Source: Pyrococcus sp. NA2 (GTDB lineage Archaea > Methanobacteriota_B > Thermococci > Thermococcales > Thermococcaceae). Taken from it: DNA of 64,000 nucleotides. A program made the position numbers and the translations under genes. Shown piece after piece: positions 25,975 to 36,062 of the stretch (its first letter is position 1; the number at the start of each line of letters is the position of its first letter). The notes beneath the pieces were generated by a model that saw only the letters and a list, made by a program, of their open reading frames with translations, ran no database searches and was not told the origin of the DNA. Where the stretch lies: positions 434,001-498,000 of the forward strand of contig NC_015474.1 of the NCBI RefSeq assembly GCF_000211475.1. The letters run 5' to 3'.

Positions 25975-27888
25975 TCACATCTTATATACCTTGGCATTTG
26001 CAACTTCCCTCAAAACTGGAATGTATGAAATTCCCGGGTTTATTCCTCTTCCCCCTGGATCATAGATATTGAGCTCTATCCCCTTTCTCCTCAGAGCTTT
26101 TGCCAGCTCAATTATTTCATCCTTAATTCGCTTTCCAAAAAGTGGAACGTTGGCCTTTCCGTCAGTTATCAAGAATGCCCTAACTTTTAAGGCCCTGTCT
26201 TTTCTCCTCTCACGTTCAGCAAGCAGAAGAAGATTGTAGAGTGCAGAGCTTAAAGGTGTCCTCCCCCCAGTTGGAACACTCTCTATTTTCTCAAGCACTT
26301 CCCAGTAGTTCTTAGTTGGCGAGACGAATATCTCCGCCTGATTACCTTTCGCAACTATCAAAGCCATCTTTGACTTTTTAATGTAGCCGTTCTCAACTAA
26401 TTTCTCCGCTATCCCCTTCGCGATGCTTATCCTCTTCTGTACGGCCATGCTCCCGCTCGAATCCAGGAGCAGAACCCAGAGCGTTGGTGCCTTTGCCTTC
26501 CTGACCCTAACGCGGATATCGTTTAAATCGAGCTTTATTGGAGGTCTTTTGCCATTTAAGACTGCCCAAACCAAAGAGTTGTAAAAATCAATGTCCCTTA
26601 TTTCACCTTTTGGGGGAACGTAAGAGACGGGAATTCCCTTTGGAAAGTTTACCACCGTAACGCTGACATCTCTTGAGGAGCGGTATCCTGAAAATTCACT
26701 TCCATCAAAGTTTCTGCTCTCTATCTTTGGGATTTTAGCTTCACTTGGGCGAAAATTTTTCTCTAAATTTCCAATCCCTTGACTTCGAGACTCTCCACTA
26801 CTTTTTTCTTCCTTCTTGTGCTCATGCTTGTGACCATGTTTGTGGTCGTGATCGTGCTTGTTATTGTCCCTAGGCTTTAGGGACTTCATTTGAAGTGGCT
26901 TTTGGAAGGGTTTGTCCCTCAAGCGGTGCGGTAGAGCTAACTCCATAGCTTTTTCTAAGTCCTCCAGTGAGACCCTTCTCTTTCCATTCAGGGCGGCTAT
27001 TGCTTTGGCCGTCTTTATCGTTACTATCTCAGCTCTGTTGGTTTTAATTCCCAAATTAACGACCGTTTCAGCTAAAAGCTTCAACAAATCGTCGCTTATC
27101 TCGACCTTCGGCAGAATCTCTCTCGCCTTAACGATTCTCTCCGTAAGCTTCTTCTCTTCTCTCTCATACTTTTTGTAGAAGCTTATCGGGTCTTCATGAA
27201 ATTCCTCAACCCTCTTGACTATCTCTATCCTCTCCTCTGGGTTCATTGGAGCACTTACCTCGACGCATAAACCAAATCTGTCGAGGATTTGAGGCCTAAG
27301 CTCGCCTTCCTCGGGGTTCATGCTTCCAACCAGAATGAACCTTGCCGGATGCCTAAAGGAAATTCCTTCTCTCTCTATTGTATTCCATCCCATTGCCGCA
27401 GCATCTAAGAGTGAATCGGCTATGTAGTCGTCGAGCAGATTAACTTCATCAATGTAGAGCACGTTCCTGTTCGCCTCTGCGAGTATCCCTGGCTGTAATG
27501 CCTTTCTTCCTTCTTTTAAGAATCTCTCCACATCCACGGTTCCGACAAGCCTATCTATGGTAACGCTCAGAGGTAAATCAACAACCCGCATCTTCCTTTT
27601 TGCTACCGGCAGCTCTTCTCCCCTCTCATATCGCTCGTAGCAACTGTCGCACATCTCCAAGGGATTCTTCGGGTTACAGTTGAAGAGGCAACCATCAACC
27701 ACCTCAATCTCGGGCAAAACGTTGGCCAGAGCCCTGACTAGAGTTGATTTTCCCGTCCCCTTATCTCCTTTAAGCAGGACACCACCTATTAGTGGATTAA
27801 CGGCTACACAAAGTAAAGCTAATTTAGCCTTTTCTTGCCCAACTATTGCAGAGAATGGAAAGACTAAGCGTTTTTCACGAGCTTCCAT
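25975..27888 (-). CDS. Fused ChlI/ChlD-type metal-chelatase ATPase with VWA domain
   Basis: A 637-residue protein. Residues ~10-330 are an AAA+ ATPase (Walker [10 protein letters not shown] at 41-49, [11 protein letters not shown] Walker B, sensor [19 protein letters not shown]). A linker has a His-rich stretch near 341-360 ([14 protein letters not shown]), and a C-terminal von Willebrand A domain has MIDAS motif LDSSGSM near 473. This is the ChlI-ChlD arrangement of Mg- and Co-chelatase motor subunits in one chain. It overlaps the cobN-like gene by 25 bp, so the two are surely co-translated and should form the chelatase. The metal is not determined; the His-rich linker points to Co or Ni binding. 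Confidence 0.88.
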   Translation of the reverse strand: MEAREKRLVFPFSAIVGQEKAKLALLCVAVNPLIGGVLLKGDKGTGKSTLVRALANVLPEIEVVDGCLFNCNPKNPLEMCDSCYERYERGEELPVAKRKMRVVDLPLSVTIDRLVGTVDVERFLKEGRKALQPGILAEANRNVLYIDEVNLLDDYIADSLLDAAAMGWNTIEREGISFRHPARFILVGSMNPEEGELRPQILDRFGLCVEVSAPMNPEERIEIVKRVEEFHEDPISFYKKYEREEKKLTERIVKAREILPKVEISDDLLKLLAETVVNLGIKTNRAEIVTIKTAKAIAALNGKRRVSLEDLEKAMELALPHRLRDKPFQKPLQMKSLKPRDNNKHDHDHKHGHKHEHKKEEKSSGESRSQGIGNLEKNFRPSEAKIPKIESRNFDGSEFSGYRSSRDVSVTVVNFPKGIPVSYVPPKGEIRDIDFYNSLVWAVLNGKRPPIKLDLNDIRVRVRKAKAPTLWVLLLDSSGSMAVQKRISIAKGIAEKLVENGYIKKSKMALIVAKGNQAEIFVSPTKNYWEVLEKIESVPTGGRTPLSSALYNLLLLAERERRKDRALKVRAFLITDGKANVPLFGKRIKDEIIELAKALRRKGIELNIYDPGGRGINPGISYIPVLREVANAKVYKM

Positions 27889-30800
27889 ATTTTATCCACC
27901 TCCTTAATCTTTTCACTCCAGTGCTCATCATCCTCAGCTGTGTATATTTCAATTGTCCCGCCTTGAACTTCCCCTTCACCAAGGTGTTCCTCCAAAATTC
28001 CCTCAATCTCAGAATAGATCTCCATTAGCCTTTCAATTAATTCATCGCTCGTCTTCCACAAGCCGCGCTCATAAGCCTCAATCAAGCGCCTTGCAATTTC
28101 CTCAATAGCGTAGGGATTGTGCTCCTCGAACCATCTCCTCATTTCTTCATTTAGAACGTATTTCTCTGCTATTTCATCAAAAACCCAATCTTCAACGAGC
28201 TTCGTCGTTGCTTCCCAGCCGTACAAGTGAAGAATCTTCTTAGAGAACTCAGCGGCACCGCGATAACCATGCTTCTTCATTTCCTCAATCCACCTATCGT
28301 TAAGAAGCTTTGCCCTAACGACCCTTTCAAGCTCAACTTTCATGTCAACTATTTTAGCATCGCTTATGTCCCTTGTGTCCGTCTGAACCACGTCAACGTT
28401 CTTGCCTGTTAATGCATCAACTGCAGCCTTAAATCCTCCGTGATGTGCAAAATAGCAGCAACAGCTCGTTGGATCGTGCTCATCACTTAGGTGGTTTCTG
28501 TTGATTACATCCACCTCTTTCAGGTTCAAGACCAGCGAGTCATGTGCCTCAACACCAAAAGCATCTTTTCCATAAGCATAGCCACTCCACTGAACCCACA
28601 CTTTGGCTAAATCTTCGTCATTTCTCCAGCCCGATGATTCAACCGCCAAATTCACTCCAGCCCCATAAGCTCCCGGTGGGGCTGAAAATACCCTAAACCT
28701 TGCGAACCTTTGAGCTTCTTCAAAACTCCTGCCGAGTTCAATGAACTTTTTAATGTGCTCAATGTAGTGCTTTTTGATGTAGTTCATCTCTAAGGGCTCA
28801 TCTAGCGCAACAACTTTTTCTATAGCCTCGTCAATTAGGTAGATGTAATTCGGCAGTGTGTCTCTCACGATTCCGCTTATTCTAACCAGGACATCAATTC
28901 TTGGCCTTCCGAGCTCTTCTAAGGGAATTACTTCAAGCCCAACAACCACATCTCCCTTCCAAATCGGCCTAACTCCAATCAGGTACAGAATCTGGGCTAT
29001 CTGCTCTCCATCAGCCTTATAACCGTCTATGCTCCAGAGAACCTGCCCGACGCTCTCTGGATACTTCCCATGCTTTTCTTTGTAGGCTTTTAAAAGTTTT
29101 TCAGCAGTTTCAACCCCTATCTGCCATGCCGCTTTAGTTGGCAGAGTTCTCGGGTCAACAGCATAGAAGTTCCTCCCTGTCGGTAAAATCTCAAACTTTC
29201 CTCTTGTTATCGCTCCAGACGGACCGGGCTCTACATACTCTCCACTCAGTCCCTTCAAGAAGCCGTCATATTCTTTTTCACACTCAATTATTTTCTCTGC
29301 AACTTTGAGAGCTTTTCTGAATGCTCTTTCGAGCTTTTCCTTCTCTTTAACTTTGAATCCAAATCTTTCGATCTCCTCCTTGATAGCTTCAAAGCTTTCT
29401 CCCTTAAGCAAACGCTCCAAACTCTTTACTGCTATCTTGTGGAAGATCTCCAGCAGTTCTCTGTTCGTGAAACCATTCGTGGTTCCCAGGGGATTCCTCC
29501 TTATCTCATCGTAGTCTAGACCTATCGCTTCAGCTATAATGCGCCTAATCGAAGGGGAAGCGTAAGAATCATAAGTCATTGCCGTAGCAATGTATTCTGC
29601 CAGTCTTTTTGGTTCTTTTGGCGGATGTCCAAAGATATGGAGGCCGAGATTTATCTGGGAGCTCCTCATCAGCTCAATGTAGCGATGTATCTCTTCTACA
29701 GTCTGCTCTTCATCTTCTGGATTCACTATTCTCAGCTTGTTTTCCTTAGCTCTCTCCAGAATCTGTTCATAAATTTTCTTTCTCCTTGCCTCATCCCCCA
29801 AGCTCTTTGCTTTTGCATACTGAGTCAAGAGGGAATCCAAATCGTCCAAAACCTCCGCCATTCCCATCGGGGGATAGATGTGGTCTACAAGCGTCGCGTA
29901 GCCTCTTCTCTTGGCAATGACTCCCTCCATTGGATTGGAGACAGCATAAACGTAGAGATGAGGAACGTCGTCCAGGCTCGCCTCAGGGATACACGAAGGG
30001 GAAAGCCCAACGCCTTTTCCAGGCCTAAATTCGAGATAGCCATGGGTTCCGAAGTGTATCATTACATCGGCCCTAAATTTGCGCGTTATCCACTTGTAAA
30101 CGGCCCACCACTGGTGCGGTGGGACTATTGTTGGGTCGTGCAGAATCCTACAAACCTTTCCGTCGCACCTTGCCCCAGCACAGCCGAACTTTGGCTGGGG
30201 GGTTATGAAGATGTTCCCGAACCTTATTCCAGGAACGACAAACTTCCCGTCATATACCATTCCAACCAATGCTTTGTCCACTTTGCCGGCTAAGACATCC
30301 TCAGGTCTTCCCCAGTCCCTCATGATTCTCCCCTTCAAATCTTCTGGGAGCTCGTTGAACCACTTCAAATATTCCTCCAAGCTTACGAAGTCAATTGCTC
30401 CTCCGCTTTTGACGATCTCATCAACGCTTGTCCATCTGAACTCGCTTATCGCTTTTCTCTTCAAAATTAGTTTTATCAGCTCTTCCCCATTCTTTGGTAA
30501 ATCTTCGCCAACGTAATAACCTTCCTCCTTGAGCCTGTGCAGAAGTCTGACGATGCTCTCGGGAACGTCCAGACCGAGGCCAACACCGATGTTCGCCTCA
30601 AGCCCTTTACATGGAGGATTTATTAGAACTATAGCAATTTTAACTTCGCTTTTTGGCTTCTTTCTGAGCTCGATCCACTTCTTTACCCTTTTGGCTAAAT
30701 ATTTCATATGCTCTTCGTAGGGTTCTCCAACCTTGTAGCCTTCAATATTTCTGGTTCCGGCTATAAATATCGGCTCAACTGCTCCCGCAACCTCTGGGAT

Positions 30801-31622
30801 TATCACTCCATAAACTTGCGTCATGTAATCAACGCCTTGTTCACTCTTCTTCCACTCTTCAAGAGATCGGTAGTAAGATCTTATCGGAGCAAGAACTGGA
30901 ACGTTAAGTTTTTCCAGATTCTTTAAATCAACCGTTCCGAAGGAAATTAAGCTCACCAAAGCTTCCACAATCGGCTTTCCATTCTTCATAAAGAACTCTT
31001 CAACTGCCTCGCTCTTCTCTCTCCCAAGTCCTGTCGTCGAGTCTTTTCCGTAAGTGAAGACCGGAATAACACCAAGCCCTTCTTCTTCAAGGGCTTTGAT
31101 GAGCTCTTTAATTGGTTTAAATTCCTTATAAAGCCAGGCACTCCTCCAGAAGAGAAGTCCAACTAACGGCCTCCTCCTGTAAACCTCCAAATATTCGTCC
31201 AGGCTCTCAAAAACCCCAAAATCTGGATGATAGATGCCATGCATAGGAACCTCTTCCGGTTCTTCATATTCAATTGCCTTTCCAGCTAAGCTTGCTAAAA
31301 ATCTGACTAAATTTCTGAGATTCTTCTCGCCTCCAAGAACATAATATGTCTTCGCTTTGATTAGGATGTCTTCTGGAACATTAGTTAGGCTTTCAAGTCC
31401 AGCACATGCGATGACTTTAGCTCCGCTCCCCTTAATTTTCCCTTTCACTATTTCGGGAAGCTCGTGGGCATAGATGAAGATCACCTCAGCTTCTTCTACC
31501 TTATCCAGCTCCCTCTCACAGTTATGGTCGGTAAGCACAATTCCCTCTATTCCTTCTTCTCTAAGGATTTCCTGAAGCAAAGGCAAAGCCCTTGCCCCAT
31601 AACCTAATATGAAGCAAATCAT
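27864..31622 (-). CDS. cobN: CobN/ChlH-family metal chelatase large subunit
   Basis: A 1252-residue protein with the CobN/BchH/ChlH architecture: an N-terminal region ([20 protein letters not shown]), a central block with [18 protein letters not shown] and [20 protein letters not shown], and a C-terminal block with [20 protein letters not shown] and [16 protein letters not shown]-like sequence (here [17 protein letters not shown]). Such subunits bind the tetrapyrrole and perform metal insertion with the ChlI/D motor. ATG 31622 is chosen because GGGGTGA precedes it; it overlaps the GATE gene stop by 4 bp. No other corrin or chlorophyll genes are in the window, so the real substrate is open. 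Confidence 0.88.
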   Translation of the reverse strand: MICFILGYGARALPLLQEILREEGIEGIVLTDHNCERELDKVEEAEVIFIYAHELPEIVKGKIKGSGAKVIACAGLESLTNVPEDILIKAKTYYVLGGEKNLRNLVRFLASLAGKAIEYEEPEEVPMHGIYHPDFGVFESLDEYLEVYRRRPLVGLLFWRSAWLYKEFKPIKELIKALEEEGLGVIPVFTYGKDSTTGLGREKSEAVEEFFMKNGKPIVEALVSLISFGTVDLKNLEKLNVPVLAPIRSYYRSLEEWKKSEQGVDYMTQVYGVIIPEVAGAVEPIFIAGTRNIEGYKVGEPYEEHMKYLAKRVKKWIELRKKPKSEVKIAIVLINPPCKGLEANIGVGLGLDVPESIVRLLHRLKEEGYYVGEDLPKNGEELIKLILKRKAISEFRWTSVDEIVKSGGAIDFVSLEEYLKWFNELPEDLKGRIMRDWGRPEDVLAGKVDKALVGMVYDGKFVVPGIRFGNIFITPQPKFGCAGARCDGKVCRILHDPTIVPPHQWWAVYKWITRKFRADVMIHFGTHGYLEFRPGKGVGLSPSCIPEASLDDVPHLYVYAVSNPMEGVIAKRRGYATLVDHIYPPMGMAEVLDDLDSLLTQYAKAKSLGDEARRKKIYEQILERAKENKLRIVNPEDEEQTVEEIHRYIELMRSSQINLGLHIFGHPPKEPKRLAEYIATAMTYDSYASPSIRRIIAEAIGLDYDEIRRNPLGTTNGFTNRELLEIFHKIAVKSLERLLKGESFEAIKEEIERFGFKVKEKEKLERAFRKALKVAEKIIECEKEYDGFLKGLSGEYVEPGPSGAITRGKFEILPTGRNFYAVDPRTLPTKAAWQIGVETAEKLLKAYKEKHGKYPESVGQVLWSIDGYKADGEQIAQILYLIGVRPIWKGDVVVGLEVIPLEELGRPRIDVLVRISGIVRDTLPNYIYLIDEAIEKVVALDEPLEMNYIKKHYIEHIKKFIELGRSFEEAQRFARFRVFSAPPGAYGAGVNLAVESSGWRNDEDLAKVWVQWSGYAYGKDAFGVEAHDSLVLNLKEVDVINRNHLSDEHDPTSCCCYFAHHGGFKAAVDALTGKNVDVVQTDTRDISDAKIVDMKVELERVVRAKLLNDRWIEEMKKHGYRGAAEFSKKILHLYGWEATTKLVEDWVFDEIAEKYVLNEEMRRWFEEHNPYAIEEIARRLIEAYERGLWKTSDELIERLMEIYSEIEGILEEHLGEGEVQGGTIEIYTAEDDEHWSEKIKEVDKIWKLVKNA

Positions 31623-32239
31623 GGAATCACCCCCCATAACGGCAGTGATGCACAAGATAACATGCTCCTCGTTGTTATTGAGATAAGCATGAGCTTTGTT
31701 CCATCTTTTGAACCATAAAGTCCAACATAATAGGGGATCAACACTCTCAGGAAGGTTGCGAAAATTGATCCGAGAAGAAGAGCCCTTATTAGGGCTTTTT
31801 CACGTATTAAACCAGCATTCAACAAGTTTACACCGATAGTATAGGCTGCCATGCTGCTAACCATTGCACTTAAGGCCACACTCAGCTCTTCTGAAGAAAA
31901 TAGTAAATACTCCGCAAAGTTCCAATGCCTAACCATTACTGGAAAAGCGTTCATAGGCAGAGCAATGTAGAGTTTCCTCTTTCCAATTTTGTCCTCCCTA
32001 TAGAAACCCAAAAGCATGGTATTAGAGGCTCTTGTGTTTAAAAAAGCTGTTACAAAGGTTAGTGCACACTCTAGTGGCAGGTTTGAGAGCTTAACAAATG
32101 GTTTATCAATGAATGAGAATTTCTCCACCACGCCCTTCTCGATTAGAAGCCTAGCTATGAATATCCCGATAAGTAACCCAGGAACAGAGTGCTTTAGGAA
32201 ATTGAATGCAATTCCACCTGAAATTATCAGCGATTCCAC
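31619..32239 (-). CDS. Nucleoside-recognition (GATE) domain membrane protein
   Basis: A 206-residue integral membrane protein with about six hydrophobic helices. It begins with FLKHSVPGLLIGIFIARLLI, and the conserved central region FLNTRASNTMLLGFYRE resembles GATE/nucleoside-recognition domains of FeoB and spore-maturation proteins. It is sandwiched between the ABC importer genes and the cobN-like gene, with a 4-bp overlap to the latter and a 2-bp gap to the former. This position implies a part in metal or tetrapyrrole uptake feeding the chelatase, which is inference from context. Confidence 0.75.
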   Translation of the reverse strand: MESLIISGGIAFNFLKHSVPGLLIGIFIARLLIEKGVVEKFSFIDKPFVKLSNLPLECALTFVTAFLNTRASNTMLLGFYREDKIGKRKLYIALPMNAFPVMVRHWNFAEYLLFSSEELSVALSAMVSSMAAYTIGVNLLNAGLIREKALIRALLLGSIFATFLRVLIPYYVGLYGSKDGTKLMLISITTRSMLSCASLPLWGVIP

Positions 32240-32241
32240 TT

Positions 32242-33012
32242 TTAAACCACCTCTGTTTTTGGAAGTATGAGCCTAAGTCCGTTGAATTCAAGAATGTGAA
32301 CCGGAACACCATAAACCTCCTCAAGTACCTCCTCTCTCAAGACCTCATTCGGTTTTCCAATAGCTCTGATCTTCCCTTCTTTGACAAGAGCTATTCTATC
32401 CGAATACATCGAGGCCAAATTTGGGTCGTGGAGAGTCATGATAGCGGAGATGCTTTCCTCCTTTGCCAACCTCTTCACAATCCCAAGGACCTTCACCTGA
32501 TTCTTAAAATCTAAATGGGCGGTAGGCTCATCCAAGAGAAGAACCTTTGGCTCTTGAACCAGAGCCCTTGCTATGAGGACAAGCTGCAACTGACCTCCAC
32601 TCAGCTGTGTGTAGGGCTTATCCTTAAAGCGCTCCATTCCTATGAGCCTGAGCTTCTCCAGAGCCTTCTGATAGTGCTCCTCCCTTGGGCTCTCAAAAAC
32701 TCCAAGCTGAGAAGCTAAGCCCATAACCACAACGTCCAAAACCGTATAGGGGAAAGGAGGATGATGAGACTGAGGAACATAACCAGCTAACTTAGCCCTC
32801 TCCTTTAAAGAGAGTGAGTGAAAGTCTTTGCCATCTATGAAGACACATTTTTTCTCTGGTTTCAGCAATCCGTAGATGCTTTTCAGAATCGTTGTTTTCC
32901 CGCTGCCATTTGGGCCAAGCAGCGTTAAAATCTCACCCTCTCTCACCTCAAAGCAAATATCTTCAACGCTGAAATCACCGTAGCTGAATGACAAGCCCTT
33001 GACTTCAAGCAT
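32242..33012 (-). CDS. ABC transporter ATP-binding protein (BtuD/FecE type)
   Basis: About 256 residues with Walker A GPNGSGKTT (about residues 35-43), Q-loop VPQSHHPPFPY, signature LSGGQLQLV, Walker B VLLLDEPTAHLD and switch His in TLHDPNLAS. It is closest in pattern to FecCD/BtuCD-family ATPases for iron-siderophore, haem or vitamin B12. ATG 33012 is preferred over a GTG three codons earlier; it overlaps the permease gene by 8 bp. It is the energising subunit of the importer heading the chelatase operon. Confidence 0.93.
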   Translation of the reverse strand: MLEVKGLSFSYGDFSVEDICFEVREGEILTLLGPNGSGKTTILKSIYGLLKPEKKCVFIDGKDFHSLSLKERAKLAGYVPQSHHPPFPYTVLDVVVMGLASQLGVFESPREEHYQKALEKLRLIGMERFKDKPYTQLSGGQLQLVLIARALVQEPKVLLLDEPTAHLDFKNQVKVLGIVKRLAKEESISAIMTLHDPNLASMYSDRIALVKEGKIRAIGKPNEVLREEVLEEVYGVPVHILEFNGLRLILPKTEVV

Positions 33013-34051
33013 TCCAACCACCGCCCGTCTTCCTTAGCAGATACGCAAAGAACGGAATTCCAAGGATTGTTGTCAAAATACCAATTGGAATCTCATAAGT
33101 GGCAATCGACCTCGCTAATGTATCAGCTAAAACCATGAATGAAGCCCCTACGGTTATTGTTAGGGGTATCAGCGTCTTATGGTCTGGTCCAAATGCCATT
33201 CTAACCATATGCGGAATCATCAAGCCTACCCAGCCAATTATCCCGCAGAAAGCAACTGAAACAGCAGTTATGAGGGATATTATTAAGATAAAGGCAAGCT
33301 TCAGCTTTTCAGTTTCAACTCCAACAATTTTGGCCTCTTCTCCAAAAGATAAGACGTTTAATTGCCAGCGCATCAAATAAATCAGCGCACATCCAAGAAA
33401 GATTACAGGAAAAGCCACCTTAACTGAATTCCAGTCAGCGTCTGCAAAGCTTCCCATGAGCCAGTAAACAACACTCGCCAGCTTTTCATGCTCCATCAAA
33501 AACTTCAACAGGGAAGTTAACGCCGAAAAGAATGCATTAACAATTACTCCAGCAAGAACGAGCGAAACAGGGGTTATTTTTCCGCCAATTTTAGCTAGAG
33601 AAGTTGTCAAGAACACAGCGAGTAAAGCAAAGGCAAAGGCCAATGGGGTAACACCCAAGCTCAGAGAAAGTCCTATAGCCAAAGCAGCGCCAAAAGCCGC
33701 TCCTGCTGAGATTCCTAAAATATAACTATTGACAAGGGGATTCCTAAATATCGCCTGCAAAACTGCTCCAGAAAGGGCTAAAGCTGAGCCAACAATCATC
33801 GCTAAAATAACCCTTGGAAGTCTTATTTTGAAAAGGATAGCCTGATAAACGCTTGGGTAAGGGATTTGGATGACAAAATTAATCCTTCCAAAGGTTATTT
33901 TAGCCAAAATTTCAGAAATGATCTGAAGAGTTTTTAATACCACCATATCCACAATGGCAGAGAGAGGTATGTTATAAGCTCCAATGCATAAGCTTATGAA
34001 GAATGCAAAAATTGGAGAAGCTAAAAGGAAAAGAAAGAGGAGCTTTCTCAT
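33005..34051 (-). CDS. ABC transporter permease (FecCD/BtuC family)
   Basis: About 348 residues with ten predicted membrane helices and the family motifs RLPRVILAMIVGSALALSGA, NPLVNSYILGISAGAAFGA and GIIGWVGLMIPHMVR near the C-terminus. The open frame extends upstream to 34258, but that part is a shadow of the binding-protein gene. The true start is ATG 34051, preceded by GGAGGGCTAA that overlaps the stop of the binding protein. It would form the membrane channel for a metal-chelate such as B12, cobinamide or haem. Confidence 0.92.
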   Translation of the reverse strand: MRKLLFLFLLASPIFAFFISLCIGAYNIPLSAIVDMVVLKTLQIISEILAKITFGRINFVIQIPYPSVYQAILFKIRLPRVILAMIVGSALALSGAVLQAIFRNPLVNSYILGISAGAAFGAALAIGLSLSLGVTPLAFAFALLAVFLTTSLAKIGGKITPVSLVLAGVIVNAFFSALTSLLKFLMEHEKLASVVYWLMGSFADADWNSVKVAFPVIFLGCALIYLMRWQLNVLSFGEEAKIVGVETEKLKLAFILIISLITAVSVAFCGIIGWVGLMIPHMVRMAFGPDHKTLIPLTITVGASFMVLADTLARSIATYEIPIGILTTILGIPFFAYLLRKTGGGWNA

Positions 34052-34053
34052 GT

Positions 34054-35172
34054 TTAGCCCTCCATGTTGTAGAACCTCTTGAGGAGCTCCTCGTATATAG
34101 GCTTCCAGTCCGGGTAATATTCTGGGTAAATCGCGTGTCCAAAGGCATATATTCCAGTAATAAATCTCGGCCCATACAGCGCTACGGCATCTTTTCTCCA
34201 TGAGCTCACTAATATTCCAACAACATTTCCTTCTTTGACAGCTTTGATTTCCTGCCATGCTGGGTCGCTCTTTATCTTTTCAACGGCTTCATTGAGCCTA
34301 TCTGGATCCCAGTCCACCACTATCAAAACATCTGTCTTATTCCCAAAGTATGCTATGAGCTTCTCCAGGTCAAGCTTTGGATACTGGGTTGAAAAGTTGT
34401 AGTCAAATGCAACATTATGTGCCCCTACAAGCTCAGCGGTTTCAGCGTATGCTGAACCTTTATAAGAGATGGTTATTGCTCCGGTAGCATACTTCCCAGC
34501 TATCGATGAGCCATAGACTATTAGAACATTTTTTCTCTTGTCAGCAGGTATTTTACTTGCTATTTCAAGGGCTTTGTTGTAATACTTCTCCAAGAAGCTC
34601 GCGAGCTCCTCGGCCCTTTTCTCTTTGTCAAAAACTTTTCCAAGAATCCTAATTATTCTAATGTTTTCATATGGCATTTTTGTTCCAGTTACATTGGAGT
34701 CAGGGATTCCAAAGGCCAGAACTTTAAAGCCAAACTCTTTTGATTTCTCAATAACATCAAGCTCTCCTTCACTAAAGCTTCCCTTCCAGCGCCCCATGAT
34801 TATCAAGTCTGGATTTAGGCTTACAACAGTCTCCCAGTTTATGCCCTTCTTATAAGTGCTTCCAACTTGAGGCTTCTTTCTAATGCTTTCTGGTAAAAAC
34901 TGATCCTTTGGTGTGTACTTATCAATCCCAACTATCTTATCTGCAACTCCCAAACAGTACATGACCTCAGCCCAGTAACTACTCAAAACGATTACCCTTT
35001 CCGGAACTTTCTCAAACGTTACTTTCCTTCCCATGGAATCAATGATAGTTACTGAATAATTACTAACAGTAGTCATGTTAGAAGATTTGGTAATACTAAC
35101 ATGCTCATTGATCACAATAATAAAAATAAATATTCCAATAGCTAAAGCAACGAATGCTAATCTCTTGTACAT
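34054..35172 (-). CDS. Membrane-anchored substrate-binding protein (BtuF/FhuD-like)
   Basis: A 372-residue protein. It has an N-terminal hydrophobic anchor (about residues 5-25), a Ser/Thr linker, and then a class III binding-protein fold: VTIIDSMGRKVTFEKVPERV, LSSYWAEVMYCLGVADKIVG, LNPDLIIMG and a C-terminal lobe GPRFITGIYAFGHAIYP. No lipobox Cys is seen, so it is probably anchored by an uncleaved helix outside the cell. The first gene of the operon, it has GAGGTGA before ATG 35172. Class III folds bind Fe-siderophore, haem, B12, Mn or Zn. Confidence 0.9.
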   Translation of the reverse strand: MYKRLAFVALAIGIFIFIIVINEHVSITKSSNMTTVSNYSVTIIDSMGRKVTFEKVPERVIVLSSYWAEVMYCLGVADKIVGIDKYTPKDQFLPESIRKKPQVGSTYKKGINWETVVSLNPDLIIMGRWKGSFSEGELDVIEKSKEFGFKVLAFGIPDSNVTGTKMPYENIRIIRILGKVFDKEKRAEELASFLEKYYNKALEIASKIPADKRKNVLIVYGSSIAGKYATGAITISYKGSAYAETAELVGAHNVAFDYNFSTQYPKLDLEKLIAYFGNKTDVLIVVDWDPDRLNEAVEKIKSDPAWQEIKAVKEGNVVGILVSSWRKDAVALYGPRFITGIYAFGHAIYPEYYPDWKPIYEELLKRFYNMEG

Positions 35173-35198
35173 ATTTTTCACCTCGTATCACTTAATTT

Positions 35199-35211
35199 TA
35201 ATACAGTATTA
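35199..35211 (-). promoter_or_regulatory. 13-bp palindrome upstream of the importer/chelatase operon
   Basis: TAATACAGTATTA is a perfect 6-bp inverted repeat around one base, 27-39 bases before the start of the binding-protein gene. It is placed where a repressor (for example a metal or B12 sensor) could act. A promoter TATA is not certain. Confidence 0.4.
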
Positions 35212-35324
35212 CGATGAGCTTGAAAACTCTTGGCTTTTTAATTCTTTTTAAATCAAGAGGTTAATAACCAATAGTTAAAATTATGTAAGAGCACATCCAA
35301 TATACTAAAGCTTTAAGAAAAGCG

Positions 35325-35345
35325 ACACCCACGTAATCTGGGTGT
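35325..35345 (+). promoter_or_regulatory. Hairpin covering the ribosome binding site of the lipoprotein gene
   Basis: ACACCCA (35325-35331) pairs with TGGGTGT (35339-35345) across a 7-base loop. GGGTG at 35340-35344 is the only Shine-Dalgarno for the TTG start at 35352, so folding would hide it. Confidence 0.5.
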
Positions 35346-35351
35346 AAAGTA

Positions 35352-36062
35352 TTGAAATTTGGCAAACTCGGAATCATAGTTTTAGCCCTTCTAGTCTTGG
35401 TAGCGGGATGTATTAAGGATAAAACGACAACTCAAACTAGGAACTTAACACCCCAAGAGATCTACGAGAAGATAGAGAATGCAACAGAATTCGGAGCTAT
35501 CTGGAATGTTACGATAATTGTTAACGGAACAGAATTTGCGAGTGGTATCGGATATTCAATATTCACTGGAGATGATATGAGGACATTCCGAGAAAGTAGG
35601 GGAGAAAAAGGACTCAAGTGGGAGTCTTATTCCTACATTAACTGGAGTAACAACCAGGGAGAACTCAGGGTAATAATGAAGGTAGGAAACCAATCTAAGA
35701 AGTTCTCGGATAAGAAGAACTTTAATGCAACTATCGCCAAGAGCATGGCCTATCCAAAAGGGGAGCTTTACCTATTACTTTCTAAAGAAGCAAATTTTGG
35801 GAAGAGTAACCATACAACCTCATGCAAGGATGATACATGTATCGTCAGTATAACTAGAGAGGAAGGAGTTCCCTTTAAAGAGATGAAGGGAAACGTTACG
35901 ATAATTAAAGGCAAAGTTAAGAGGGTAAGTTTAACTGCAAAGACGGAAAAGGGAGAGATCGAGGTTCTTAATATCGAGTTTGTTTACCCAGAAGATCCAA
36001 AATGGGAAGAGCTCAAGAGAATCCTCAAGGAGAAAGAAGCTGTTTTTGAAGGTAAACAGTGA
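35352..36062 (+). CDS. Lipoprotein of unknown function
   Basis: A 236-residue protein with an N-terminal signal and lipobox VLVAGC (Cys near residue 20). A mature beta-rich domain of about 200 residues follows, with a Cys pair (TTSCKDDTCIVSI) and many NVT/NGT-type N-glycosylation sites. The start is a TTG at 35352 because no ATG is near and GGGTG lies 7 bases upstream. The domain resembles small LolA-like lipoproteins in length but I do not assign a family. It is convergent with, and overlaps by 38 bp, the gene for the ribonucleotide reductase activase. It lies divergently from the ABC importer/chelatase operon. Confidence 0.75.
   Translation: MKFGKLGIIVLALLVLVAGCIKDKTTTQTRNLTPQEIYEKIENATEFGAIWNVTIIVNGTEFASGIGYSIFTGDDMRTFRESRGEKGLKWESYSYINWSNNQGELRVIMKVGNQSKKFSDKKNFNATIAKSMAYPKGELYLLLSKEANFGKSNHTTSCKDDTCIVSITREEGVPFKEMKGNVTIIKGKVKRVSLTAKTEKGEIEVLNIEFVYPEDPKWEELKRILKEKEAVFEGKQ

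Noticed and set aside
34052-34258. N-terminal extension of the ABC permease to 34258
   Set aside because: It overlaps the binding-protein gene and is Cys/Trp-rich without membrane pattern; ATG 34051 has a good Shine-Dalgarno.
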